A DNA stretch of 64,000 nt. Origin: Lonsdalea populi. GTDB taxonomy: Bacteria; Pseudomonadota; Gammaproteobacteria; Enterobacterales; Enterobacteriaceae. The position numbers were made by a program, and so were the translations under genes. Under the pieces are notes generated by a model, which ran no database searches, was not told the DNA's origin, and saw only the letters and a program-made list of their open reading frames with translations. Below are positions 56,324-64,000 of the stretch, piece after piece (the stretch's first letter is position 1; every line of letters begins with the position of its first letter). The stretch lies in NCBI RefSeq assembly GCF_015999465.1, contig NZ_CP065534.1, positions 3,782,001 to 3,846,000 of the forward strand, in the 5' to 3' direction.

Positions 56324-57309
56324 TTGAGGTGATGAAAACCGGTTCGTTAAATACCATTCAGGATCTTGGCCGCACCGGCTTTCGCCATATCGGCGTCTCG
56401 GTCAGCGGAGCGATGGATGCGCTGGCGCTGCGCGTCGGCAATCTTATGCTGGGCAATGGCGAAAACGCGGCCGGGATCGAAGTGCAGCTTTTCCCTTTCC
56501 GCGTGCGTTTCACCGATGATGGCGCCATCGCCCTGACCGGCGCCGATTGCCGCGCCGCTCTGGACGGCAAAGCGCTCCCGCCCTGGTGGGCCTGCGAGGT
56601 GCAGGCCGGACAGGTGCTGGAGATGTCGTATCCCCGCCAGGGCGTCCGCGGTTATCTGTGCGTGGCGGGGGGGATTGATGTTCCCGTGGTCATGGGGTCG
56701 CGGAGCACCGCGCTGCGCGGCAACTTCGGCGGGTTGGAGGGCCGACCGTTGACGCAGGGCGACCGCCTGCAGACGGGAGACGCAAGCCCATGTTCGCTGC
56801 CGCCGGGCGGCATTGGCGCCGTGCCGCCGTCGGTGGCTTTGGCCGACCTCTTTCCGGTCAGCCCGGAAGGCGTCATTCAACTACGGGCGATCCCCTCCGG
56901 CGAATTCGACCTGTTTGCCCACGACGCCGCGCGGTTCTGGTCGCAGTCATGGACCATATCCCGGCACAGCAATCGCACCGGCTATCGCCTGAGCGGCGAG
57001 CCGCTCGTCCCGTCCCGAACGGTGGAAATGCGCTCCTACGGGTTAATCCCCGGCATTGTGCAGGTGCCTCCGGCGGGAGAACCCATTATTCAGCTGAGTG
57101 ACGCCAATACGGCGGGCGGCTATCCTAAAATTGCGGGCGTCATCGAAGACGACCTCTGGCGATTGGGTCAGGCGCAGGCGGGCGATCGCCTGCAATTGGT
57201 TGAAAGCGATGCCGCCGAGGCGATTGCCGTCAACCGCGCGGTGAACGCGTATTTGCTTGGCGTCTCCCGCAGCTGTCATCAGGTCTCTGCCGCGGCGCTG
57301 AACGGCTAG
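56320..57309 (+). CDS. pxpC: PxpC, 5-oxoprolinase subunit C (KipA family)
   Basis: 329 residues from GTG at 56320 (GTGA overlap with pxpB). Seen: the family N-terminus KTGSLNTIQDLGRTGFRHIG, VSGAMDALALRVGNLMLGN, and RTVEMRSYGLIPGIVQVP. Partner of PxpB. The next gene is on the opposite strand. Confidence 0.92.
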   Translation: MIEVMKTGSLNTIQDLGRTGFRHIGVSVSGAMDALALRVGNLMLGNGENAAGIEVQLFPFRVRFTDDGAIALTGADCRAALDGKALPPWWACEVQAGQVLEMSYPRQGVRGYLCVAGGIDVPVVMGSRSTALRGNFGGLEGRPLTQGDRLQTGDASPCSLPPGGIGAVPPSVALADLFPVSPEGVIQLRAIPSGEFDLFAHDAARFWSQSWTISRHSNRTGYRLSGEPLVPSRTVEMRSYGLIPGIVQVPPAGEPIIQLSDANTAGGYPKIAGVIEDDLWRLGQAQAGDRLQLVESDAAEAIAVNRAVNAYLLGVSRSCHQVSAAALNG

Positions 57310-57531
57310 ATCGCCGCCGGTCGGTTTTTCATGCCGCGAAGCCGTCCATCAGGCCGCGGCATCACCGCTGGCGGGCTGCCGCCACTTCTTTTCGATGATC
57401 GGTTCTCCCTGCTTCCGCGCCGCGCTCCCCCCAATGATTCCTCTTTGACAACGCCGAGTCCGGCGGCATGACGTGCTGCTGAAAGGGATTCCGTGGGCGT
57501 CGGATTTGGCTATCGTATGGCCTGCGGGCAT

Positions 57532-57560
57532 AAAAAAACGGGGCGCAACATCGGCCCCGT
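57532..57560 (-). terminator. Rho-independent terminator of the aminotransferase gene
   Basis: On the minus strand ACGGGGC / GCCCCGT with an 8-base loop, then seven Ts. It lies 29 bases after the gene. A separate 8-bp inverted repeat ATGCCGCG / CGCGGCAT (57331-57362) follows pxpC on the plus strand without a T-run. Confidence 0.88.
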
Positions 57561-57588
57561 CCATCCGTCGGCTTCGGTGAGGCGGCGT

Positions 57589-58791
57589 TTAGCGCATCCC
57601 TTCGCAAAAGGCCGCCAAGCGGTCGCAACCTTTTTGCAGTATCTCCATGCTGGTCGCGTAGGAGAGGCGGAAGAACGGGCTCATGCCGTAGGCCGAGCCC
57701 TGTACCGTCACCACGTGGTGTTCTTCCATCAGCGCCATCACGAAGTCGGCGTCGTTGGCGATGTAGCGGCCGCCCTGGGTGGTTTTGCCGATAAACGCGG
57801 CGATGTTCACGAACAGGTAAAAAGCGCCCTGAGGTTTGTGGCACAGCAGACCATGAATGGAGGTCAGGCGTTCCAACACATAGTCGCGCCGCTGGCGGTA
57901 AATCTCCGCGCGCTCTTTCAGCAGATCCTGCGGGCCGTCGAGTACCGCGACGGCTGCGGCCTGAGTGAGCGTGGTCACGCCGCCGGCATTCTGCGTATTG
58001 ACGTTGCTCATCGCTTTGATCAGATCGCTCGGTCCGCCGCAGAAGCCCAGCCGCCAGCCGGTCATCGACCAGGCTTTGGAGACGCCGTTGACCGTCAGGA
58101 CACGCTCTTGCAGGCGGGGTTCGACTTCCGCCATCGTGCAAAAGGTCACGTCGTCGTAAATCAAGTGCTCATAAATATCGTCGCTCAGGATCCAGATGTC
58201 GGGATGTCGCAGCATGACGTCCGCGATGCCCTGCAAATCGGCCCGGCTGGCGACCGAACCGGTGGGGTTACTAGGGTAGTTGAGCAGCAGCCATTTGGTT
58301 TTCGGGGAGATGGCCGCTTCGATGTCTTCCGGGTAAGGCTTAAAGTCATTTTCCTGCGGACAAGCGACGGGGACCGGAACGCCGCCGGCGAATTTCACGA
58401 TATCGGCGTAGCTGATCCACGACGGAGACGGCAGCAGCACTTCGTCGCCTGGATTGATCGTCGCCATAAAGGCGTTAAAGATAATCTGCTTGGCGCCGCC
58501 AGCGGTGACGATCTGACTGATGTCGTAGTCCAGATGGTTGTCGCGCTTGAACTTACGCTGAATGGCCGCGCGCAACGCCGGTGTCCCGTCGGTGGGCGGA
58601 TAGCGGGTATCGCCCGCCAGCGCGGCGGCGTAGGCGGCCTCCGTGGCATGTCGCGGCGTGAGGAAATCCGGTTCGCCGGTAGATAAGCCAATAACGTGGA
58701 TACCTTGTGCGGCGAGATCTCGCGCTTTCTGCGTCATAGCCACAGAAGCGGATACGGTGACATTTTTTAGGCGATCGGCAATTTCAGGCAT
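57589..58791 (-). CDS. Class I aspartate-type aminotransferase
   Basis: 400 residues, PLP-dependent fold type I, subgroup 1-beta (as in aspartate aminotransferases of Rhizobium and Bacillus). Seen: NYPSNPTG, ILSDDIYEHLIYDD, PLP Lys239 in NGVSKAWSMTGWR, and the substrate-binding Arg in FFRLSYATS. Probably uses aspartate, glutamate or a related amino acid. In this cluster it could process the glutamate made by PxpABC. Divergent from nac. Confidence 0.9.
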   Translation of the reverse strand: MPEIADRLKNVTVSASVAMTQKARDLAAQGIHVIGLSTGEPDFLTPRHATEAAYAAALAGDTRYPPTDGTPALRAAIQRKFKRDNHLDYDISQIVTAGGAKQIIFNAFMATINPGDEVLLPSPSWISYADIVKFAGGVPVPVACPQENDFKPYPEDIEAAISPKTKWLLLNYPSNPTGSVASRADLQGIADVMLRHPDIWILSDDIYEHLIYDDVTFCTMAEVEPRLQERVLTVNGVSKAWSMTGWRLGFCGGPSDLIKAMSNVNTQNAGGVTTLTQAAAVAVLDGPQDLLKERAEIYRQRRDYVLERLTSIHGLLCHKPQGAFYLFVNIAAFIGKTTQGGRYIANDADFVMALMEEHHVVTVQGSAYGMSPFFRLSYATSMEILQKGCDRLAAFCEGMR

Positions 58792-59007
58792 GTGCGGAGA
58801 TTCCAGTCAGTCAGGGGCGTCATGCCGGCGCGGCCTGCAAAGGCAGGAGCAGGCGAGCGGCACGGTGCGAAAAGCAGGTCGATGGATGACCCTGGTTGGG
58901 AAGAGCATAAAAGTGAATCCAGCGCAGAGGCCAATAGCGCTTTGTTGTGGTGACATAACCTAATGCAATGGTTGTGCGTGTCGGCGCAGCGTAAGGGGTT
59001 GCCGTCT

Positions 59008-59024
59008 TGCATCACCATGGTGCA
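59008..59024. promoter_or_regulatory. Candidate NtrC (GlnG) binding site
   Basis: TGCATCACCATGGTGCA agrees with TGCACC-N5-GGTGCA except for one base. It lies about 130 bases upstream of the predicted nac transcription start, a normal enhancer distance. Confidence 0.7.
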
Positions 59025-59119
59025 AACGGAGGGACGAAGCGCGTAAGACAAGGCAAGCGAATAGGAGCTAACCGGCTGAAATCCTTATCTGTATCTCGTC
59101 TTTTCATGGTCGTGCGCGC

Positions 59120-59135
59120 TGGCCCCAATCTTGCT
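59120..59135 (+). promoter_or_regulatory. Sigma-54 promoter of nac
   Basis: TGGCCCCAATCTTGCT: the -24 GG and -12 GC have the required spacing and the flanks match TGGCAC-N5-TTGCW. The nac start codon is 37 bases further. nac in Klebsiella and E. coli is likewise sigma-54-dependent. Confidence 0.8.
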
Positions 59136-59172
59136 TTGATTAAGGTCAAGACCCCGCAGTGAGGAAGCCACT

Positions 59173-60096
59173 ATGAATCTCCGTCGGCTCAAATACTTCA
59201 TCAAAATCGTTGACGTGGGCAGCCTGACGCAGGCCGCTGATGTTCTTCATATCGCGCAACCCGCTCTCAGCCAGCAGTTGGCGACGCTGGAAGGCGAGGT
59301 CAATCAGCAGCTGTTAATCCGCACCAAGCGCGGCGTCACGCCGACCGAAGCGGGCAAAATTCTTTATACGCACGCACAGGCGATCCTGCGTCAGTGCGAT
59401 CAGGCGCAAATCGCCATCGACGGCGCCGGGCTGACCATTTCGGGCAGCGTGTCCGTCGGTCTGGCCCCGGGGACGGCCGCCCAGCAGCTGGCGCTGCCGC
59501 TGATGAAGGAAGTGCATCGGCAGCATCCCGGCATCGTGCTGTATTTCAATGAAAACTTCGGTACTACGCTGAGTGAACTCATCATGAACGGGCGTATGGA
59601 TATGGCGGTGATTTACGGCAGCCGTGAGATCCACGGCCTGCGCTTTATGCCGCTGATGAAGGAAGACCTCTATTTTGTCTGTCCACACGGGCTGGACGCG
59701 CCGAAAAGCAGCATTTCGCTGGCTGACGCCGCGCGCTACGACCTGTTCCTGCCGCGAATTTACAATACGATGCGCAAGGGGGTGGACGATGCCTTTGTTC
59801 AGGCGGGCATATCCTACAAGGTCCGCTGCGAAATCGAGTCGCAAACCACGCTGAATGCCGCCGTGGGCGAAGGGTTGGGCTGTACGATCATGCCGGAGTC
59901 CGCCGCGCGCGCCATGCTACAGGCCAGTAACGCTTGGATGGCGAAGATTGTCGATCCGAACATTCAGGTCTCCCTGACGTTTTGCATGTCGGACCACCTG
60001 CCGCTCTCGCAGCCCGCGAAAGTCGTCAAAGACATCCTGTTATCGCTGATGGTGAAACGTACCACGGACAACCGTCCGCTGGCGCTGGTGGGGTAA
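59173..60096 (+). CDS. nac: Nac-like LysR-type nitrogen assimilation regulator
   Basis: 307 residues (E. coli Nac 305). The N-terminal winged helix is almost that of Nac: MNLRRLKYFIKIVDVGSLTQ, VLHIAQPALSQQ, LLIRTKRGVTPTEAGKILYTHA. The C-terminal co-inducer domain follows it less closely. Known: Nac connects NtrC to sigma-70 operons for poor nitrogen sources and works without a coinducer. The sigma-54 promoter in front supports the identity. Its place inside the pxp cluster suggests local regulation of these genes. Confidence 0.82.
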   Translation: MNLRRLKYFIKIVDVGSLTQAADVLHIAQPALSQQLATLEGEVNQQLLIRTKRGVTPTEAGKILYTHAQAILRQCDQAQIAIDGAGLTISGSVSVGLAPGTAAQQLALPLMKEVHRQHPGIVLYFNENFGTTLSELIMNGRMDMAVIYGSREIHGLRFMPLMKEDLYFVCPHGLDAPKSSISLADAARYDLFLPRIYNTMRKGVDDAFVQAGISYKVRCEIESQTTLNAAVGEGLGCTIMPESAARAMLQASNAWMAKIVDPNIQVSLTFCMSDHLPLSQPAKVVKDILLSLMVKRTTDNRPLALVG

Positions 60097-60358
60097 TAAG
60101 TCTCCCTTATCGTCGCAAAGCGAAACCCTCTTACCGAATCAACCTGTCGCCACGTTAGAGTGCGGATATCCCCAGTACGCCGGGGCGATGGGCGATGGGC
60201 GGTTGTCGGACGTCGGCGACAGGCGACGATTCCGGTCGTATTTGCGTTTTTGCCTGCCAACGTCCTCCTTTCCTGTGTTGACCGCCGGTCTGTCCAGCTA
60301 CCCACGGGAAGCGCCCGTCGCGTGGCGAAATGATGTCGGATGAGTTGACAGGATATTT
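60097..60358. other. Non-coding gap between nac and the biotin-carrier-like gene
   Basis: 262 bases, GC-rich, with short tandem GGGCGAT units (about 60183-60196). No sigma-54 element with correct spacing; possible place for a Nac-controlled promoter, but no convincing Nac site was seen. Confidence 0.4.
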
Positions 60359-60787
60359 ATGCAAAACAGCCCATTAGCACTCCGGGAGCTACGCGCGGTG
60401 GCCCACACGATGCGCCGCTCGGGGTTAACCCAGATAGAGATCGGCGGCAGCGATTACCATGTTCGCCTGAGGTTTGAACCGGCTTGCGATGTCTCGGCTG
60501 CGATGTCCGCGGGCGCGCGGACAGGCGAAGAGGGGCCGCAGACGGAGATTCTGCGGGCCTGCCTGCCCGGCACGGTCTGTTTGCAGTATCCGGGACGCGA
60601 TGAGACGTTTGTTTCGCTCGGCGCCACAGTCCGGCAAGGGGCGCTGCTGGCGCTGCTGAAGGTTGGGCTGGCCTACCTGCCGGTGCTGAGTCCGGCCGAT
60701 GGCACGGTAACGTCGATGCCGGTCAGGCAAGGCTATGTGGTCGAGTATGACAGCGTCATTCTCACCCTGAGAAAAACAGAGGCTTAA
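60359..60787 (+). CDS. Biotin/lipoyl-carrier-like protein without a biotinylation motif
   Basis: 142 residues in the AccB (biotin carboxyl carrier) pattern: an N-terminal helix with RELRAVAHTMRRSGLTQIEI, a variable linker, and a C-terminal barrel-like domain (LRACLPGTVCLQYPGRDETF ... LSPADGTVTSMPVRQGYVVEY). Odd: the expected AMKM hairpin reads LLKVGLAYLPV, so no Lys stands at the biotin position; the nearest Lys is three residues earlier. The biotin carboxylase gene (accC), which often accompanies accB-pxp clusters, is not in the window. Stop overlaps the pxpA start (TAATG). Possible roles are a structural partner of PxpA-C or a relic; function unknown. Confidence 0.7.
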   Translation: MQNSPLALRELRAVAHTMRRSGLTQIEIGGSDYHVRLRFEPACDVSAAMSAGARTGEEGPQTEILRACLPGTVCLQYPGRDETFVSLGATVRQGALLALLKVGLAYLPVLSPADGTVTSMPVRQGYVVEYDSVILTLRKTEA

Positions 60788-61587
60788 TGATGAAATCGAT
60801 AGATTTGAATGCCGATATCGGCGAAGGCTTCGGCGACTATCAGATCGCGGACGACGCGGCGCTGATGCCGCTGATCACCTCGGCCAACGTCGCCTGTGGG
60901 TTTCATGCCGGCGACGCGGCGATCATGGCGAAAACCGTCGCGCTGGCCAAACAACATGATGTCGATCTCGGCGCCCACGTCGGTTTTCCCGATCTGATGG
61001 GATTCGGCCGCCGTCGTATGCAGATCGACCCGGACACGCTGGCGCACTACGTCACCTACCAGCTTGGCGCGCTGTCGGCATTCGCCCACGCGGCGCGTTA
61101 CCCGCTGACGCATATGAGCTTTCACGGCGCCCTCGGCAACATGGTCTCGGAAGATGAGGCGCTGGCCGACGTCCTGCTGCGTGCGGTCAGAACCTTCGAT
61201 CCGAACATGATTATCAGCACGATGGCGGGAAATGCGGTGGATCGCGTGGCGCGACGTCTTGGCTTACGCGTGGTGTGCGTTTTCCTGGCCGATCGCGCTT
61301 ATGAAAGCGACGGGCTTTTGGTCAGCCGCGCCAAGCCGGGCGCGGTCATTCACGATACGGAACAGGTCAAGGCGCGTGTTCGCCGTTTGCTGACGGAAGA
61401 CACGATCGAGAGCATCGAGGGCGACACGCTGACGCTCGACGTCTCCTCGATTCTGGTCCACGGAGATACGCCTGAGGCGATCGAGATGGTCAAAACGCTG
61501 CGCGCGACGATTGAAGAAACCGGCCTGCGTATTGCGCCGATCTCCGAGCAAATTCGGCAGCAGAGCTGGGAGAAAACCGCGTTATAA
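60787..61587 (+). CDS. pxpA: PxpA, 5-oxoprolinase subunit A (LamB/YcsF family)
   Basis: 266 residues. Seen: IDLNADIGEGFGDYQIADD at the N-terminus, VACGFHAGD with metal or substrate His, LGAHVGFPDLMGFGRR, and a C-terminal VSSILVHGDTPEA. Known: hydrolysing subunit of the bacterial 5-oxoprolinase. Separated from pxpBC by the aminotransferase and nac, an uncommon split. Confidence 0.93.
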   Translation: MMKSIDLNADIGEGFGDYQIADDAALMPLITSANVACGFHAGDAAIMAKTVALAKQHDVDLGAHVGFPDLMGFGRRRMQIDPDTLAHYVTYQLGALSAFAHAARYPLTHMSFHGALGNMVSEDEALADVLLRAVRTFDPNMIISTMAGNAVDRVARRLGLRVVCVFLADRAYESDGLLVSRAKPGAVIHDTEQVKARVRRLLTEDTIESIEGDTLTLDVSSILVHGDTPEAIEMVKTLRATIEETGLRIAPISEQIRQQSWEKTAL

Positions 61588-61706
61588 GTCGCCCTTATCG
61601 CCTCAAACCGTTTATGTCTTATACCTGCCTGTATTTACTGGATAGAGTCGAAAAAAGGGCCGGTCTCCCGCACAGGGAGGCGCTGCCGTTGATCAGGAGA
61701 GTTGAA

Positions 61707-62459
61707 ATGCCGTTTTCAGATTACAAAACCGCGCTGGTAACCGGCGCATCCGCCGGGATGGGCGAAGCGATTGTCGAACGTCTATGTCAGGAGGGGCTGA
61801 CGGTCCATGCCGTGGCCCGTCGTGAGGAACAACTGGCGGCGCTGGCCGTGCGTACCGGCTGTATTCCTCATGCTATCGACGTCAGCGACACGGATGCGCT
61901 GACGCGCCTGTGCAGTGGACTTCAGGTCGACGTGCTGGTGAATAATGCGGGCGTTTCCCGCCCAGGCTCGATTCTTGATGCCGACGAGGAGGCGATCGAC
62001 ACTCAGGTGGACGTCAACCTGCGGGCGGTGCTGCACCTCTGTCGACTGCTGGTGCCGGGTATGGAAGCGCGGGACTGCGGGCACGTCATTAACGTCACCT
62101 CTATCGCCGCGATCTACAACTTCAACGGCAACTCCATTTACCACGCGACCAAAGCAGGCGTACATGCCCTGTCGCGCCAGCTGCGGGTGGACTGCTGCGG
62201 CAAGCGGGTTCGTGTGACCGAACTCTGCCCCGGCCGCGTCGCGACCGATATTTTCGGCAACGTGACGGGCGATCGGGAGGGCGCGCGCCGCCGTTTTATC
62301 GACGGCTTCGAGCTACCGCAGCCGAAGGATATTGCCGATACGGTGGCGTTTGTGATTGCCGCGCCGGTCGCCGTCAACTTCGGCCATATCGAGATCATGC
62401 CTACGCTACAGGTACCGGGTGGTCTTTCGACCCTGCGGCCGGGCGAGTCCGTAGAGTAA
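61707..62459 (+). CDS. Short-chain dehydrogenase/reductase (SDR)
   Basis: 250 residues. Seen: cofactor loop VTGASAGMGEA, NNAGVSRPG, catalytic Ser in NVTSIAA and the Tyr-x3-Lys of YHATK. Closest type is the YdfG-like hydroxy-acid/serine dehydrogenase group. The ATG at 61707 has AGGAGA six bases before it; the frame is open 93 bases further upstream but unsupported. Its place between pxpA and the permeases suggests a hydroxy- or imino-acid substrate entering the same pathway. Confidence 0.85.
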   Translation: MPFSDYKTALVTGASAGMGEAIVERLCQEGLTVHAVARREEQLAALAVRTGCIPHAIDVSDTDALTRLCSGLQVDVLVNNAGVSRPGSILDADEEAIDTQVDVNLRAVLHLCRLLVPGMEARDCGHVINVTSIAAIYNFNGNSIYHATKAGVHALSRQLRVDCCGKRVRVTELCPGRVATDIFGNVTGDREGARRRFIDGFELPQPKDIADTVAFVIAAPVAVNFGHIEIMPTLQVPGGLSTLRPGESVE

Positions 62460-62489
62460 TCGCCGCGAGGCGCTGAGGGGGACTAAACG

Positions 62490-63185
62490 ATGACGCTCGA
62501 TTTTTCCGCTGTATTCACCGGTCAATTCGGATCGATGATCGTCGAGGGGGCCGTCGTTACCCTGAAGCTGGCATTAGGGTCCTGGCTGCTGGCCATGACG
62601 CTGGCGCTGCTGTTGGTCGTGATCCGTCTGACGCATAAACGCACGGCGGTTTTCCTGGTGTCGTCCTACGTGTCTTACCACCGTAACGTGCCGACGCTGA
62701 TCCAGCTGATGATGTGGTACTTCGCGATCCCCACGCTGCTGCCGGAGTCGGTGCAGATGTGGATCAACGACTTCAACGCGGAGTTCCTGTTCTCGATGTT
62801 TGCGCTTGGCCTGTGTCAGGCCGCCTATTTCTCCGAGGATATCCGCAGCGGACTGCGGGCGATCCCGGACGGGCAGAACGAGGCGGCGCGCGCGCTGGGC
62901 ATGAGCTACGGTCGCGCGATGCGACTGGTGATCCTGCCGCAGGGGCTGCGCAACTCATTGCCGTCGTTAATCAACCACACCGTGCTGCTGTTCAAGAACA
63001 CCAGCCTGGCGATGGTCATCGGCGTCGCGGAGCTGACCTACGTCACCCGCGATATCGAAAACCAGACGTTTCGCACCTTCGAGTCCTATCTGGTGGCCTC
63101 CGTCGGCTATTTGGTCTTCTCTTTGCTGCTGATGGGGGCTGGTGCTCTGCTGGCTCGCCATTTCCAGCGCGTCTATGCGAGGTAA
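62490..63185 (+). CDS. Amino-acid ABC transporter permease of the pxp cluster
   Basis: 231 residues with about five hydrophobic segments and EAA loop NEAARALGMSYGRAMRLVILPQGLR. HisM/GltJ-type. Expected partner of the binding protein at 54767 and of the next permease. Confidence 0.9.
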   Translation: MTLDFSAVFTGQFGSMIVEGAVVTLKLALGSWLLAMTLALLLVVIRLTHKRTAVFLVSSYVSYHRNVPTLIQLMMWYFAIPTLLPESVQMWINDFNAEFLFSMFALGLCQAAYFSEDIRSGLRAIPDGQNEAARALGMSYGRAMRLVILPQGLRNSLPSLINHTVLLFKNTSLAMVIGVAELTYVTRDIENQTFRTFESYLVASVGYLVFSLLLMGAGALLARHFQRVYAR

Positions 63186-63189
63186 TCCC

Positions 63190-63945
63190 GTGGCCGATAT
63201 CTTCACGATTTTGCACGACAACGGGATGCTGTTTCTGATGGGGCAGTATCCGAATGGTCCCCTCGGCGGCGTGCTGTGTACGTTATTGATCTCCCTGCTG
63301 GCGATGCTGTTCGCTTTCCCGGTCGGCATGCTGCTCGGCATGGCGCGTATTTCCCCTTTCCGCTGGTTACGCTGGCCGGCGGCCTGCTGGGTCTACGCGC
63401 TGCGCGGCATTCCGCTGCTCATGGTGGTGTTCTGGACCTACTTCTGCATCCCTTTGCTGATCGGCCATAACATCAGCGGCTTCGCGACGATGCTGTGCAC
63501 GCTGGTGATTTATGAAAGCGCCTACATCGCCGAGATCATTCGCGGCGGCATTCAGGCGCTGCCGTCCGGGCAGTACGAAGCGTCGCGTGCGTTGGGCATG
63601 AGTTACATTAAAACCTTCCGCATGGTGATCCTGCCTCAAGCGCTTTACAACACGTTGCCCAGTCTGGTGAGCCAACTGGTGTCCATCATCAAGGACAGCA
63701 CGCTGGGCTACGTGATCAACGTGCCGGAGCTCACCTTCGCCGCCAATCAGGTCAACAATCAACTGCTGACCAAGCCGTTTCAGGTGTTCGCCATTGTGGC
63801 GCTGAGCTACTACGTCATCTGCTTCAGCCTGACGTGGTTGGCCAACCGGCTGGAAGCGCACGTCGAGCGCAAGCGACGTAATGAAAACCCCGCAGGCACG
63901 CCGACTGAGAAAACTGAATTATTGACCGAAACACCGTCGCTATAA
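63190..63945 (+). CDS. Amino-acid ABC transporter permease of the pxp cluster, second subunit
   Basis: 251 residues; EAA loop YEASRALGMSYIKTFRMVILPQALY. The start is uncertain: GTG at 63190 follows GAGGTAA at a good distance, whereas ATG at 63175 overlaps the previous gene. C-terminus hydrophilic and Lys/Thr/Glu-rich. Confidence 0.88.
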   Translation: MADIFTILHDNGMLFLMGQYPNGPLGGVLCTLLISLLAMLFAFPVGMLLGMARISPFRWLRWPAACWVYALRGIPLLMVVFWTYFCIPLLIGHNISGFATMLCTLVIYESAYIAEIIRGGIQALPSGQYEASRALGMSYIKTFRMVILPQALYNTLPSLVSQLVSIIKDSTLGYVINVPELTFAANQVNNQLLTKPFQVFAIVALSYYVICFSLTWLANRLEAHVERKRRNENPAGTPTEKTELLTETPSL

Positions 63946-63952
63946 GGAATGC

Positions 63953-64000
63953 ATGATGAGACCAATGATTATGTTTAACCGGGTCAGCAAATGGTATGGC
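63953..64000 (+). CDS. ABC transporter ATPase, 3' end cut by the window
   Basis: Only 16 codons are visible: MMRPMIMFNRVSKWYG. This matches the N-terminus of polar amino-acid ABC ATPases (GlnQ/HisP type, ...NVSKWFG). AAGGA precedes the start; position after two permeases supports it. Either of two adjacent ATGs may start it. Confidence 0.8.
   Translation, partial: MMRPMIMFNRVSKWYG

Larger units (their letters stand above)
58792..59172. other. Divergent intergenic region between the aminotransferase gene and nac
   Basis: 381 bases. Contains an NtrC-like site (59008-59024) and a sigma-54 promoter (59120-59135) directed at nac. No gene. No clear promoter for the aminotransferase was recognised on the minus strand. 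Confidence 0.65.

Noticed and set aside
57493..58686. A 397-codon plus-strand open frame opposite the aminotransferase gene
   Set aside because: It is antisense to a clear PLP enzyme, has no family motif, and its composition (Arg, His and Gln rich) is that of a reverse-complement shadow in GC-rich DNA.
60183..60200. Short GGGCGAT tandem repeat
   Set aside because: Only two full units in GC-rich DNA; not distinguishable from chance.

Overview
The window is chromosomal DNA of an enterobacterium. Gene order and protein sequences match the replication-origin neighbourhood of Enterobacterales: kup-ravA-viaA-asnC-mioC-oriC-mnmG-rsmG-atp operon-glmU-glmS-pst. Many proteins read almost residue for residue like their E. 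coli counterparts. The plant-associated relatives (Pectobacteriaceae such as Brenneria, Lonsdalea or Dickeya) seem the best guess, but the genus cannot be fixed from the sequence alone.

Layout. 1-1982 holds the end of qseB and all of qseC; qseC overlaps kup tail to tail. 3810-8112 holds kup, ravA-viaA, asnC and mioC. 8113-8489 is oriC, with four DnaA boxes, an IHF-like site and three AT-rich 13-mers. 8490-22349 holds mnmG, rsmG, the nine-gene ATP synthase operon, glmU and glmS. 22667-37791 is a complete aryl polyene (APE) gene cluster of 18 genes (apeA-apeR order). It sits between glmS, which carries the Tn7 target sequence, and pstS; in E. coli K-12 these two genes are neighbours. 38245-42994 is the phosphate regulon block pstSCAB-phoU behind tandem Pho boxes. 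43174-45545 is an amino-acid-type ABC importer without an ATPase gene. 45550-48664 resembles the E. coli yieH-adeP-yieE block. 48948-51463 encodes a HydN-like ferredoxin and AegA. 51929-54426 holds a FUSC membrane protein in AT-rich DNA and a DMT permease. 54767 to the window end is a 5-oxoproline/amino-acid utilisation cluster: a binding protein, pxpB, pxpC, an aminotransferase on the other strand, a Nac-like LysR regulator, a biotin-carrier-like protein, pxpA, an SDR, two permeases and the start of an ATPase.

How the genes work together. The ape genes encode a type II fatty-acid-like synthase: two ACPs, two complete ketosynthases, one ketosynthase-like protein without an active site, a ketoreductase, two hotdog dehydratases with complementary catalytic residues, an aryl-starter ligase and a thioesterase. 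Acyl/glycosyl transferases, a LolA-like carrier, an MMPL exporter and lipoproteins would place the pigment in the outer membrane. The last cluster looks like nitrogen scavenging: import of 5-oxoproline or a related compound, hydrolysis by PxpABC and transamination. A near-consensus sigma-54 promoter with an NtrC-like site upstream of nac supports nitrogen control.

No wholly unknown multi-gene system is evident. The least expected signals are the biotin-carrier-like protein without a biotinylation motif inside the pxp cluster, the YieE-type phosphopantetheinyl transferase lacking its metal-binding Asp, a hairpin that sequesters a permease ribosome binding site, a possible three-way-junction RNA upstream of pstS, and the arrangement of the nac-pxp-ABC cluster.
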